From positions 3,782,001 to 3,846,000 of the forward strand of contig NZ_CP113068.1 in NCBI RefSeq assembly GCF_026625885.1: a stretch of DNA of 64,000 bases, written 5' to 3'. The notes beneath the pieces are model-generated. The model saw only the letters and a program-made list of their open reading frames with translations. It ran no database searches and was not told the DNA's origin. The stretch is from Roseateles sp. SL47. GTDB taxonomy: Bacteria; Pseudomonadota; Gammaproteobacteria; Burkholderiales; Burkholderiaceae_C. This document shows, piece after piece, positions 48,893 through 58,262 of this stretch (its first letter is position 1; each line of letters starts with the position of its first letter). The position numbers and the translations under genes were made by a program.

Positions 48893-49107
48893 GGGCGGCG
48901 TCTGGATGTTGTTCGTGTCGCGGGGAGTTTAAGCGCGTCGATGCGCGGGCAAAACGAAGCTCAAGCTTACCGGGAGCGTCAATTGCTGAAGACGCCGATC
49001 CGTGGCTCGCACGAGTGGAACCGCAGCGGCGTCTGGCCGCGAGTCACTCGCGCGACTCTGATGTTCATCCTTCCACATAGGGGATGGTCTGCGCCATCCT
49101 TGCTGCC

Positions 49108-49467
49108 ATGCCTTACGCCGTCCTGGTCGACGACAACCTTGAATCCAGCGAAACCCTGTCCATTCTTTTGGAGATGGAGGGTTACGAGACCTCCATGGCC
49201 GCTTCGTTGAAGGACGCCCGCCGCCAGATTGCGCAGCGTGTGCCCGATGTGATGGTGTTGGACCGGACCCTGCCGGATGGCCACGGCATGGATTTCATCA
49301 GCGAGGCGCTGAGCCATGGGCCGATCACCGTCGTGCTGCTGACCGGTTTGTCCGACCCTGCCGATGCCAAAGAAGCCCTGCGTCGTGGCGCGGCGGCTTA
49401 CCTGGTCAAGCCGGCAACGATTGAAGAGCTGAAGGCGGTGCTCGATCAGGCGGCGTCGAAGGTGTGA
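49108..49467 (+). CDS. Stand-alone response regulator receiver protein
   Basis: 119 residues from the ATG at 49108 (frame open to 49084). Complete receiver domain: acidic pair in VLVDDNLE, phospho-acceptor Asp in VMVLDRTLPDG near 53, Thr in VVLLTGLSD, Lys in AYLVKPAT near 103. No output domain, so it would signal by protein contact or phosphorelay. No kinase gene is adjacent. Confidence 0.9.
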   Translation: MPYAVLVDDNLESSETLSILLEMEGYETSMAASLKDARRQIAQRVPDVMVLDRTLPDGHGMDFISEALSHGPITVVLLTGLSDPADAKEALRRGAAAYLVKPATIEELKAVLDQAASKV

Positions 49468-49691
49468 GGTCGAATCTCCCCCAATTCGCGTGTGTGGCGT
49501 TTTCGTCAGTCCGCGATGATTTGATCGTTCAGCCCAGTATCCTCGGGCCTCAGAAGCCCAGCCAAGACGACGCCTGAAGGCGCTTGCGGCCGTTTCCTCA
49601 CGAACAGTGCGATGCCGGGATGACCGGGATGGCCAGACTGCCCGGGGGGATCACGGAAGCCACCAGAGCTGGGCCTGTGACGAGGGCCCAC

Positions 49692-50696
49692 GTGAAAACC
49701 GCTTACCTGATCATGGCGCACACTGCGCCGGCGCAGCTTCGCCGACTTGTTGAACTCCTGCGCCACCCGGATGTTGGCATCTTTGTCCACATCGACGCCA
49801 AAGTGGATGCCTCTGCCTTTTCTGAACTGACGCCCCTGGGGGTGCGGTTTTGCCGGCAGCAGGACCGGGTCCAGGTGCATTGGGGCGACTACTCCCAGCT
49901 CGAAGCCACCATGACGCTCATGCGGGCCGCCCTGGGCGCTGCAGAGCGATTTGACCGGCTTGTACTGCTCAGTGGCATGGATCTTCCGCTCCGTCCGGCA
50001 GCTCCATTGCAGCAGTTCTTTGACGAGCACGCCACCACGGAATTTGTGAATCTGGTGCCGATTCCCTGCGCCAAGGCCAACAAGACCGAGAGCCGATTGA
50101 CGGACCGCTGGTTCAGACCCTCGCTTGCAGGGAAGATTCACCGTCGGTTGGTGCGCCGTGGGCTGCTGCCCGCCACCCGGGACTATCGCCCGGCGTTTGC
50201 AGACTTGAAGCCGTTTGCGGGCAGTCAGTGGTGGGCCCTGACTCGCGCCTGCAGCGAGTTCGTTCTGGCCGAAGTGGCGGCCCGTCCACGCCTGGTGCGC
50301 TTCATCAAGGGCACGGCCTGCGCTGACGAAACCCTGATCCAGACCTTGATCGGCAATTCCAGATTCGCCGCCCATGCTGCGCGCGCGCTGACCTTCACGC
50401 GCTGGAAGCCGGGTGCATCAAGCCCCGATGTGCTGGAGCCGGACGATATGCGGCAGTTGCTGGCACACCCCCAACATCTGGAAGACAGTGTGTATGGCGG
50501 GGGTCCGATTCTCTTCGCCCGGAAGTTCAATGAAGCGACGTCGGCCCAGGCTGTGGAGCTGGTCCGGGCGTCTGTGCACGCAGCGCCGGTCCATGGCAGC
50601 GCTGCACCTCAGGTCCGTCGCCACCACGATCAGCGGCCTCCGCACAGCGAGTTGGCTCCTGGAGATGATGAAGGCCTCGCTGCGGCCGTGGTGTAA
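49692..50696 (+). CDS. GT14-type beta-1,6-N-acetylglucosaminyltransferase-like protein
   Basis: 334 residues if the GTG at 49692 is used; ATG codons at 49620 or further upstream (49584) would add 24-36 residues without similarity. Core-2/I-branching fold: KTAYLIMAHTAPAQLRRLVE, VGIFVHIDAKVD, LVLLSGMDLPLRPAAPLQQF, FAGSQWWALTRACSEFVLAE and ACADETLIQTLIGN. It has no membrane anchor. Bacterial members act on surface polysaccharides, but the acceptor is unknown. It precedes a membrane protein gene by 12 bp. Confidence 0.85.
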   Translation: MKTAYLIMAHTAPAQLRRLVELLRHPDVGIFVHIDAKVDASAFSELTPLGVRFCRQQDRVQVHWGDYSQLEATMTLMRAALGAAERFDRLVLLSGMDLPLRPAAPLQQFFDEHATTEFVNLVPIPCAKANKTESRLTDRWFRPSLAGKIHRRLVRRGLLPATRDYRPAFADLKPFAGSQWWALTRACSEFVLAEVAARPRLVRFIKGTACADETLIQTLIGNSRFAAHAARALTFTRWKPGASSPDVLEPDDMRQLLAHPQHLEDSVYGGGPILFARKFNEATSAQAVELVRASVHAAPVHGSAAPQVRRHHDQRPPHSELAPGDDEGLAAAVV

Positions 50697-50708
50697 GGTG
50701 TCGGCTCC

Positions 50709-51239
50709 ATGGACGATTCCGACGTCCGCCGCAGACTTTTCATGAACCGCCTCAACACCGTTGCCGCTATCTTGATACTCGCGCTGGGCGTCGCCACGTT
50801 CGGGGCATTGCTCGCGATGTTCCTGAATGATCTGGCGTTTCATCTCAAGGCCACGCCGCAAGTGGTGACCGTCCAACGCGTGGATGTTCACGCCGAACTG
50901 GTGAGCGATTCGGTCAAGGTCAACCCGTCGGTGGCCTTGACCAGCGAGCTGATGCTGTCCACGCCCAAGGGCGAGCGAATGGTCGCGGAGTCGCTGCTGG
51001 ATTCCCGTGAGGTCACCGACACGCGGGCCCAGATGCTTCGGTCTTTGCAGGGCCACTCCACCTCGCTCTTTTTGAGTGACAGCCATCCCCATCGTTTTGC
51101 CACGCAACTGCAGTTCCCGTGGCTGTCGGCTGTGGCCTTGCTGCTGCCGGTGGTGCTGATGATCCTGCCCAGCGCGCTGGCGCTGCTGCATCACTACGGC
51201 TCACGCCGGCAGCAGGCCGCTCACCCAGCCGATTTCTGA
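50709..51239 (+). CDS. Hypothetical membrane protein, two helices
   Basis: 176 residues. One helix near the N-terminus (TVAAILILALGVATFGALLA), a ~90-residue extracytoplasmic part rich in beta-type sequence (VVTVQRVDVHAELVSDSVKV), and a second helix (LSAVALLLPVVLMILPSALA) before a basic tail. I do not recognise the family. It follows the GT14 gene by 12 bp and may act with it. Confidence 0.65.
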   Translation: MDDSDVRRRLFMNRLNTVAAILILALGVATFGALLAMFLNDLAFHLKATPQVVTVQRVDVHAELVSDSVKVNPSVALTSELMLSTPKGERMVAESLLDSREVTDTRAQMLRSLQGHSTSLFLSDSHPHRFATQLQFPWLSAVALLLPVVLMILPSALALLHHYGSRRQQAAHPADF

Positions 51240-51293
51240 GGTGCGATCGACTTTCTGCGCCGAACTTTTGCCTCGACTTTTTGCGCCGACCTC

Positions 51294-51926
51294 ATGGCCT
51301 ACGACATCCCCGCCATCATCCTTGAAGTGCTCGACTGGCTCGGTACGATTGCCTTTGCCGTCAGCGGCGCGCTGGTGGGAGTGCGCAAGCGGTTCGACCT
51401 GTTCGGTGTGCTCTTCCTGGCCTTTGTGGTGTCCGTGGCAGGCGGCATGATGCGCGACGTTCTGATTGGCGCCATTCCGCCCGCCGCGATGAAGGAGATC
51501 CACTATTTCGTCATTGCCGTGCTGTCGGGGCTGGTGACGTTTTTCTGGTCGTCCCACATCGTCCATTACCAGCGGCTGATGCAATTCCTGGACGCCATCG
51601 GCCTGGCGTTGTTTGCCGTGGTGGGCACGCAAAAGGCCATCCAGTTCGGCATCCATCCGGTGATGAGCGCCTTGATGGGCATGATCACCGGCATTGGCGG
51701 CGGCATGATCCGCGACGTGCTCAGCGGGGAGATCCCCTTTGTGTTGCGTGCCGACCTGTATGCGCTGGCCGCCCTGATGGCCGGCGTTGTTGTTGCGCTC
51801 GGGCACTTCCTCGAATTGCCCCCGGTCTACCCGGTACTGGCGGGTGCCGGGCTGTGCCTGTTCCTGCGCATGATGGCCATCCATTACGGATGGCGGGCAC
51901 CGCTGCCCAAGCCCCTCAGCGACTGA
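51294..51926 (+). CDS. TRIC cation channel family protein (UPF0126/YicG type)
   Basis: 210 residues, about seven helices in two repeats, each with the Gly-rich kink and acidic end: AGGMMRDVLIG near 57 and GIGGGMIRDVLSGEIPF near 140. Bacterial TRIC homologues are trimeric cation channels; some members have been linked to glycine or similar uptake. Inner membrane. It stands alone. Confidence 0.9.
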   Translation: MAYDIPAIILEVLDWLGTIAFAVSGALVGVRKRFDLFGVLFLAFVVSVAGGMMRDVLIGAIPPAAMKEIHYFVIAVLSGLVTFFWSSHIVHYQRLMQFLDAIGLALFAVVGTQKAIQFGIHPVMSALMGMITGIGGGMIRDVLSGEIPFVLRADLYALAALMAGVVVALGHFLELPPVYPVLAGAGLCLFLRMMAIHYGWRAPLPKPLSD

Positions 51927-52054
51927 GGAAGAGGACCCGCGCCGATCGACCTTCACCTTTGAAATCAAGGCGGGTGAGGCGTTGCCTTGAAGGAGTCGTC
52001 GGAGCATTGACGGCTTGACATCATCCTCATCGTGCAATGGGGGAGGCGGGGCGC

Positions 52055-52076
52055 TTCAAGCGACCTGTCGCTTGAA
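52055..52076. repeat. 10-bp inverted repeat in the 51927-52285 gap
   Basis: TTCAAGCGAC and its complement GTCGCTTGAA with a 2-nt centre. No T-run follows on either strand, so it is not a standard terminator; an operator is possible. The rest of the 359-bp gap shows no gene that I can support. Confidence 0.5.
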
Positions 52077-52285
52077 AGAAGAAAACCTCGCCTTGCCCAC
52101 GCTTGGTGGCCACAGCCGAAAATCCGTACTGATCAAGCAGCCTCACCGCCCGCACCCAGATTGCGTCGGTGCTGCGCGCGCGCATTCATCTGCTGCGGCA
52201 GTTGATCGTGAATGCCCCGCTGCAGGCTGCACAGTCCGTCAACGCAGTGCGCCGAGTTTTGACGTCGGCATGGCAATCGGCATGC

Positions 52286-53626
52286 TCAGCGGAAATCATC
52301 CAGCTGAATGCCGTGCCGGTGCAGCTTGTCGTAGAGCGTCTTGCGCGGTGTGCCCAGCAATTCCATCGCCGCCGGCACCTTGCCCTGCGTGCGTCGCAAG
52401 GCCTGCTCAATCAGCGCCTTTTCCACCAGCTCCATCTGCCTGGCCAAATTGGAACTGGGCAGGTCTCTCAGCGCCGCCTGGCTGTCCAGATCCTCCAGCG
52501 CCAGCACAAACCGGTCGGCCGCATTGCGGATCTCCCGCACATTGCCCGGCCAGTCATGCGCCATCAGCTCGCGCAGCTTCTCGGGGGTCAATTCCGGTGC
52601 GGGGCGCTCATACCGTGCGCAGGCCTGCGCCACAAAGTGCTCAAACAGCAGCGGAATGTCTTCCCGGCGCTCCCGCAGCGGCGGCAACTGCAGCGTGGCA
52701 ATGTTGAGCCGGTAATAAAGGTCGTTGCGGAACTGGCCACGGTCGCCCAGTTCCTTCAGGTCGGCCTTGCTCGCCGCAATGAAACGCACATTGATCGGCA
52801 GTTCTTCATTGGAGCCCAGGCGTTCGATCCGCCGTTCCTGCAGCACTCGCAGCAGCTTGATCTGCAGCGGCACCGGCATGGTCTCGATCTCATCCAGCAG
52901 CAGTGTGCCCCCGTTGGCATGTTCGATCTTGCCGATGCGCCGCTTGGCCGCCGAAGTGAACGATCCCGGTTCATGCCCGAACAGCTCGCTCTCAAACAGC
53001 GCCTCCGGCAGGCCCCCGCAGTTGATGGCCACGAAGTGGCGGTCCCGGCGCGGGCTTTGATCGTGCAGGCAGCGGGCCACCAATTCTTTGCCGGTGCCCG
53101 TCTCGCCCAGGATCATCACATCCGCCGACGTGCCCGCCAGATTCAGAATCTGCCGCCGCAACTGGTGCATCGCCGCAGACCGGCCCAGCAACACGGCTTC
53201 AATGCCACTGGCCCGCTGCAACTGCGCCCGCAGTTCCTCGGCGGAATGGCGCAGCATGCGCAGGTCCAGCGCGCGCATCACCGCTTCCAGCAGTCGCTCA
53301 GGCGCAAAGGGTTTTTCGATGAAGTCATAGGCGCCCGTGCGCATGGCCTGCACCGCCATCTGCACGTCACCATGGGCGGTGATCAGGATCACCGGAATAC
53401 CGGGGTCGGTCGCACGGACATGGTCCAGCAGGGCGCGTCCGTCCATGCCGGGCAGGCGCACATCCGTCACCATCACCACCTGGGCTCCGGGCTGGATGTG
53501 CGGCAGCGCTTCTTCCGCACTGCGGCAGGGCAGCACTTCCAAACCCTCCAGTTCCAGCGTCTGGGTGAGGCTCACCCGCACCGGCAGGTCGTCTTCCACA
53601 AACACGACCTTGTAGCCTTCAAACAT
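52286..53626 (-). CDS. dctD: Sigma-54-dependent response regulator DctD
   Basis: 446 residues from the ATG at 53626. Receiver with phospho-acceptor D55 (VTDVRLPGMDG) and Lys in FIEKPFAPERL; AAA+ domain with Walker A GETGTGKE, Walker B-type GGTLLLDEIETM and the DWPGNVREI sensor; Fis-type HTH (VPAAMELLGTPRKTLYDKLH). The sigma-54 contact loop reads GSFTSA (near 220-225) instead of GAFTGA. Overlaps the dctB stop by eight bases. Known DctD proteins switch on dicarboxylate carriers; none is adjacent here. Confidence 0.92.
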   Translation of the reverse strand: MFEGYKVVFVEDDLPVRVSLTQTLELEGLEVLPCRSAEEALPHIQPGAQVVMVTDVRLPGMDGRALLDHVRATDPGIPVILITAHGDVQMAVQAMRTGAYDFIEKPFAPERLLEAVMRALDLRMLRHSAEELRAQLQRASGIEAVLLGRSAAMHQLRRQILNLAGTSADVMILGETGTGKELVARCLHDQSPRRDRHFVAINCGGLPEALFESELFGHEPGSFTSAAKRRIGKIEHANGGTLLLDEIETMPVPLQIKLLRVLQERRIERLGSNEELPINVRFIAASKADLKELGDRGQFRNDLYYRLNIATLQLPPLRERREDIPLLFEHFVAQACARYERPAPELTPEKLRELMAHDWPGNVREIRNAADRFVLALEDLDSQAALRDLPSSNLARQMELVEKALIEQALRRTQGKVPAAMELLGTPRKTLYDKLHRHGIQLDDFR

Positions 53627-55529
53627 GCGCTTCTTCCTCCGCATTCCAGGCGTCGACCGCCAGGTCGAACTCCAGGCTCATGCCCGGGTCCAGCCGCCGC
53701 GCGCGCAGCGTGCCGCCGAACTCATGCACGATCTTTGATGAAATCACCAAGCCCAGGCCCAGGCCTTCGCCGGCCGGCTTGGTGGTGAAAAAGGGTTCAA
53801 ACAGTCGGGGCAGCAGGTCTTCGTCCAGGCCCGGACCGCTGTCCTGCACTTTGATCAGCACCCGCTGGCCGCCGTCCAGTGGCTCGGTGATCACCCGCAG
53901 CGTCATGTCGCGGTCGCCCTCAGTATCTTTCATGGCGTCCAGGGCATTGGCAAACAGGTTCACCAGCACCTGTTCCAGGCGGTTGGCTTCGGCCCGCACA
54001 CGCAGGCTTTCCGGGATCTGCGCTTCGAAGAACAACCGCTGGTCGCGGGTGCGGTGCTCCAGCAGCAGGTAGGCATTGCGCACGCTGGCCAGCAGCGGTG
54101 ATGCGGCATCCACCCCTTCGGCCTTGCGCGCAAAGCTCTTCAACTGCCGTGTGATGCGGCCCATGCGCTCCACCATGTCGTCCATGGCCTGCAGGTTGTC
54201 GGCCACCGCCTGGGTGCGTCCGTTTTCCAGCAGCCGCTGGGCATTGCGGGCCAGGGCGCGCAGCGCTGTCAGCGGCTGGTTGACTTCATGCGAGAGCCCG
54301 GCCGACATCTGCCCCAGCACTGCCAGCTTGCTGGCCTGCAGCAGCTCGCCCTCGGTCTGCTCACGCTGCGCAATCTGCTCCTTGAGCGCGTCGTTGGACT
54401 GGCGCAGTTCGGCGGTGCGTTCATCCACCGTGCGTTCCAGGCGCGCATGCGCATCCTGCAACTGGGTCTTGGCGACAAACAGTTGTCGCACCGCGCGCCG
54501 GCGTGCCGCCAGATAGAGCGCCAGCATGCCCACCGCAGCCCCGAAGGCCGCGCCGCTCCAGGCTGCCAGACGGGCCTGGCGGCGCACCTCGGTGAGGTCG
54601 GACAAGGCCAGCAGCCGCAGGCCCAGCGGCAGCAGTTGCCGCTCCTGCGCCAGCACCGTGGTGCTGGCCGGGGGAGGGGCCTTCACCAGCAGGCTGTTGT
54701 AGGCCTCCAGCACGGCCGGCAGGCCCAGGTTGGGGCCCACCGCCTGAGGGTATCGGGCACTGGCCTGCAGTTGTTCACGCTGGGCGGCATCGGCTTCACT
54801 CAGGACCGCGTATTTCCAGGCCTGCACGCTGCTCATGATGACCACGCCCTGGTCATCCGCCACCAGGATGCGTTCCCCCTGAGAGCGCAGGCCCAGGTCC
54901 ACCCAGGTGGCTTCCAGCGGTGCCAGGTTCAGCTTCACCACGATCACGCCCAGCAGCCGTTGGTGGCGCCGGATCGTTTGCAGCAGAAAGAAGTTGGTGC
55001 TGCCGGTGGCTGCACCGTCCACCGGGCTGGCGTCGGCGGCAAAGAAGTGGTGGCGGTCCTGGCTGATGGCCAGCGCCAGGCGCGGCGGCGGTAGCAGCGG
55101 TTCGCTGGCCGCCAGCACGGCGCCGTCCGCATCGGCCACGAAGATCTGGGTGGTCCCGGCCCGCACATTCACACGCGCCAAGGTCTGGCTGACCTGGCGG
55201 CGCAAGCTTTCGTCGGCGGGATGCTGCATCAACTGCCCCACCTCTTCGTCGATGGCCAGCAGGCTGGGCAGGTAGGCGTGGCGGCTGAGTTCGGTGGAAA
55301 GGTTGGCCGCATACAACTCCAGGCGCTCGGTGGCCAGGGCGGAGAGCTGGTCCAGGCTGGCCCGCTCGCTCAGGCGGTGGCCCAGCACCAGCCCCACCAC
55401 CATCAGCACCCCGGTGACATAGAGATAAAAGCCTGGCCGGCTGAGCTGCAGCGACACCCGCTGCCGGACCGACGGCGGATCGGCAGGGGCAGGCGAGCTG
55501 GCGGAAGAGGCGGGGAAGGACAAGGGCAC
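53619..55529 (-). CDS. dctB: C4-dicarboxylate sensor histidine kinase DctB
   Basis: 636 residues. Membrane helix 1 (FYLYVTGVLMVVGLVLGH), periplasmic double-PAS sensor (ELSRHAYLPSLLAIDEEV, FVADADGAVLAASE, FFLLQTIRRHQRLLGVIVVK), helix 2 (LAAWSGAAFGAAVGMLALYL), coiled coil, phospho-His in GLSHEVNQPLTALRALARN near 410, N box NLFANALDAM, G boxes DSGPGLDEDLLPRLFEPFFT and GEGLGLGL. The sensor layout is that of DctB. Start ATG at 55529. Confidence 0.92.
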   Translation of the reverse strand: MPLSFPASSASSPAPADPPSVRQRVSLQLSRPGFYLYVTGVLMVVGLVLGHRLSERASLDQLSALATERLELYAANLSTELSRHAYLPSLLAIDEEVGQLMQHPADESLRRQVSQTLARVNVRAGTTQIFVADADGAVLAASEPLLPPPRLALAISQDRHHFFAADASPVDGAATGSTNFFLLQTIRRHQRLLGVIVVKLNLAPLEATWVDLGLRSQGERILVADDQGVVIMSSVQAWKYAVLSEADAAQREQLQASARYPQAVGPNLGLPAVLEAYNSLLVKAPPPASTTVLAQERQLLPLGLRLLALSDLTEVRRQARLAAWSGAAFGAAVGMLALYLAARRRAVRQLFVAKTQLQDAHARLERTVDERTAELRQSNDALKEQIAQREQTEGELLQASKLAVLGQMSAGLSHEVNQPLTALRALARNAQRLLENGRTQAVADNLQAMDDMVERMGRITRQLKSFARKAEGVDAASPLLASVRNAYLLLEHRTRDQRLFFEAQIPESLRVRAEANRLEQVLVNLFANALDAMKDTEGDRDMTLRVITEPLDGGQRVLIKVQDSGPGLDEDLLPRLFEPFFTTKPAGEGLGLGLVISSKIVHEFGGTLRARRLDPGMSLEFDLAVDAWNAEEEAHV

Positions 55530-55567
55530 GGGGCAGTGGCAGGCGGTCGGTGGCGGTCGAATCGACG

Positions 55568-55612
55568 GCGGTTGAAGCGGTTGAAGCGGTTGAAACGGTT
55601 GAAGCGGTTGAA
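55568..55612. repeat. Five-unit 9-bp tandem repeat GCGGTTGAA
   Basis: Four exact units and one with A for G, without spacer, ending in a partial sixth. It lies 39 bp upstream of dctB in the 649-bp gap 55530-56178. Farther right GTGCTCCCAG recurs (about 55735-55762). Apart from the sigma-54 promoter at 56107, the gap shows no gene I can support; short frames through the repeat only give Arg-Phe-Asn or Ala-Val-Glu runs. Confidence 0.8.
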
Positions 55613-56106
55613 GCGGTGTTGGCGGTGTTTGAGCGCGTGGCAGTCAGGGCTTGGGTTGTCGGACATTGTCTTCGTTGTCAGATGACTATGGCCACGGGGG
55701 GGGGCGGTCGTCCGCCCGTGAAGCCATGTGCCCGTGGTGCTCCCAGGTGCTCCCAGGTGCTCCACCGGCCCTTCATGGCCTGCGGGGGCGGCGGGCCTGC
55801 GGGGCGGTCCCGGCAGCATCCGCTCAAAATGGTCTGCCCTTGGGATGCGCTCCACGCCCTCAACCGGATCACAATCCGACGACCGGTGAGCACGGGCGCC
55901 CACCAAGCGCTGGCGTAGTGTGCCGAAATCGCCGCACTCTGTGCGTGCCACAGTCACTCATGCCGGTGGCTGGCGGGGAATCGCCCAGATGTCGAGGCGG
56001 TTTGTGCGGATTTTCGCCCTCCCTCAGGTCGCCGAGACTGCGGGCATCGCGCCGAGTGGGGTCCCCAGGGGGATTGTGCTCGGTGAATACCCTTGAAACG
56101 TCTCGC

Positions 56107-56123
56107 CTGGCACGAGGGTTGCA
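56107..56123 (+). promoter_or_regulatory. Sigma-54 promoter of livHMGF
   Basis: CTGGCACGAGGGTTGCA matches the -24/-12 consensus YTGGCACGRNNNTTGCW at every fixed position, on the same strand as livH and 55 bp before its start. Transcription would start near 56134 and require an enhancer-binding protein such as NtrC or the DctD-like protein upstream. Confidence 0.85.
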
Positions 56124-56178
56124 CCTTTGCGCCGGTCGTTCCTAGACGCGTTCTTCAAACAAAGATTGCTGGGGCCTT

Positions 56179-57102
56179 ATGGAGATACTTATTCAGCAGA
56201 TCATCAATGGTCTGGTGCTGGGCAGCATGTATGCGCTGGTGGCACTGGGCTACACGATGGTTTACGGGATCATCAGCCTGATCAACTTCGCCCACGGGGA
56301 GGTGCTGATGGTCGGCGCCATCGTGAGCTGGACGGTCGTGACCGCGCTCGCCGGTAGCGGCCTGCCAGGCTGGGTGCTCATGATCATCGCGCTCGTCTGT
56401 GCGGTGGTCGTGTGCTCACTGCTCAACTATGTGATTGAAAAGATCGCCTACCGGCCCTTGCGCAACGCGCCACGGCTGGCGCCGCTGATCACCGCCATGG
56501 GCATGTCGCTGCTGCTGCAGACCCTGGCCATGATCATCTGGAAGCCGAACCCCAAGTCCTTCCCGCAACTGCTCCCCAGTGATCCGATTCCGGTCTTGGG
56601 CGCCACCATCACCATGACGCAGATCGTCATTCTGGTGGTGACGGTCGTGATGCTGGCCGGGCTGGTCTTCCTGGTGAACCACACCCGCATGGGCCGTGCC
56701 ATGCGTGCCACGGCGGAAAACCCCCGTGTGGCGGCGCTGATGGGCATCAAACCGGACGCGGTGATCTCGCTGACCTTCGTGATTGGCGCCGCCCTGGCGG
56801 CGGTGGCTGGTCTGATGTGGGCGGCCAACTACGGCACGGTGAAGCACGACATGGGCTTCACGCCTGGCCTGAAGGCGTTCTGCGCCGCCGTGCTGGGTGG
56901 CATCGGCAACCTTTCCGGCGCCATGCTGGGCGGGCTGCTGCTGGGCCTGATCGAAGCCATCGGCGCCGGTTATCTGGGTGACTGGACCGGCGGCGTGCTG
57001 GGCAGCCACTACTCCGACATCTTCGCCTTCCTCTCCCTGATTCTGGTGCTGACCCTGCGTCCGTCCGGCCTGCTGGGTGAGCGAGTGGCGGACCGCGCCT
57101 GA
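56179..57102 (+). CDS. livH: Branched-chain amino acid ABC transporter permease LivH
   Basis: 307 residues, about eight helices. Begins with the family segment IINGLVLGSMYALVALGYTM, then ISLINFAHGEVLMVGA; EAA-like loop in MGRAMRATAENPRVAALMGI near 180; KAFCAAVLGGIGNLSGAMLG near 235. HAAT family inner-membrane subunit for leucine/isoleucine/valine or related solutes. First gene of the livHMGF unit behind a sigma-54 promoter; no binding-protein gene accompanies it. Confidence 0.93.
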   Translation: MEILIQQIINGLVLGSMYALVALGYTMVYGIISLINFAHGEVLMVGAIVSWTVVTALAGSGLPGWVLMIIALVCAVVVCSLLNYVIEKIAYRPLRNAPRLAPLITAMGMSLLLQTLAMIIWKPNPKSFPQLLPSDPIPVLGATITMTQIVILVVTVVMLAGLVFLVNHTRMGRAMRATAENPRVAALMGIKPDAVISLTFVIGAALAAVAGLMWAANYGTVKHDMGFTPGLKAFCAAVLGGIGNLSGAMLGGLLLGLIEAIGAGYLGDWTGGVLGSHYSDIFAFLSLILVLTLRPSGLLGERVADRA

Positions 57103-57112
57103 GGAGACCCTG

Positions 57113-58240
57113 ATGCAGAACAAACAAAACAAGCTGATCGTTTTTCTGATCGCCGGCCTGCTGTTGCTGGCGCTGCCGCTGGTGGCGCAGCAGGGCGGGA
57201 ATGCGCCGGTGCGCATCATCGACCTGGCCCTGCTGTATGTGCTGCTGGCGCTGGGCTTGAACATCGTGGTGGGGTATGCCGGTCTGCTGGACCTGGGCTA
57301 CGTGGCTTTTTATGCGGTGGGGGCCTACCTCTTCGCATTGCTCAACAGCCCGCATCTGACAGAGAACTTCGAGAACATCGCGGCGGCCTTCCCGCAGGGC
57401 TTGCACATGCCACTGCTGGTGACCATCCCATTGGCCGCGTTGATCGCCGGCATCTTCGGGGTGTTGCTGGGGGCGCCGACCTTGAAGTTGCGTGGTGACT
57501 ACCTGGCCATCGTGACGCTGGGTTTCGGCGAGATCATCCGGGTGTTCCTGAACAACATGGAATATCCGCTGAACGTCACCAATGGCCCGCGCGGCATCGG
57601 CCAGATCGACGGCATCCATTTCCTGGGCTTCGAGTTCAGCAAGTCGCATGAGATCCTGGGCTTTAATGTGCAGTCGGTCTCCATGTACTACTACCTGTTC
57701 CTGGCCTTGGTCATCGGGTCAGTGGTGATCTGCTACCGCCTGGAGAACTCCCGCATCGGTCGCGCCTGGATGGCCATCCGCGAGGACGAAATCGCCGCCA
57801 AGGCGATGGGCATCAACACCCGCAACATGAAGCTGCTGGCCTTCGGCATGGGCGCCACCTTCGGCGGTGTGGCCGGATCGATGTTCGGCGCCTTCCAGGG
57901 CTTCGTGTCGCCCGAGTCCTTCAGCCTTCAGGAGTCGGTGATGATCGTGGCCATGGTGGTGCTGGGCGGTATCGGCCACATCCCGGGCGTGATCCTGGGT
58001 GCGCTGCTGCTGGCCGCGCTGCCGGAAGCGCTGCGTTATGTGGCCGGCCCGCTGCAGCAAATGACCGATGGCCGTCTGGATGCCGCCATCTTGCGCCAGC
58101 TGCTGATTGCCTCCGCCATGATCATCATCATGCTGGTGCGTCCGCGTGGCCTGTGGCCGGCCAAGGATCACGGCGAGGTACTGCGCAAGTCGCAGGCCGA
58201 CGCGGCCGCATCGTCGGCCACGCCGACCGCTGCCCAGTGA
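57113..58240 (+). CDS. livM: Branched-chain amino acid ABC transporter permease LivM
   Basis: 375 residues from the ATG at 57113, ten bp after livH with GAGGAGA upstream. Helices start IVFLIAGLLLLALPLVAQ-like; LNIVVGYAGLLDLGYVAFYA near 60, LRGDYLAIVTLGFGEIIRVF, AWMAIREDEIAAKAMGINTR (EAA-like) near 225, ESVMIVAMVVLGGIGHIPGV near 290. C-terminal Ala-rich tail. Partner of LivH. Confidence 0.93.
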   Translation: MQNKQNKLIVFLIAGLLLLALPLVAQQGGNAPVRIIDLALLYVLLALGLNIVVGYAGLLDLGYVAFYAVGAYLFALLNSPHLTENFENIAAAFPQGLHMPLLVTIPLAALIAGIFGVLLGAPTLKLRGDYLAIVTLGFGEIIRVFLNNMEYPLNVTNGPRGIGQIDGIHFLGFEFSKSHEILGFNVQSVSMYYYLFLALVIGSVVICYRLENSRIGRAWMAIREDEIAAKAMGINTRNMKLLAFGMGATFGGVAGSMFGAFQGFVSPESFSLQESVMIVAMVVLGGIGHIPGVILGALLLAALPEALRYVAGPLQQMTDGRLDAAILRQLLIASAMIIIMLVRPRGLWPAKDHGEVLRKSQADAAASSATPTAAQ

Positions 58241-58262
58241 CCCCAGCCAGGAGCTAGAACCC

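Noticed and set aside
55403..55957. Minus-strand frame with Arg-Phe-Asn repeats
   Set aside because: The repeats come from the 9-bp DNA array; the frame overlaps the dctB start and has no domain or ribosome site.
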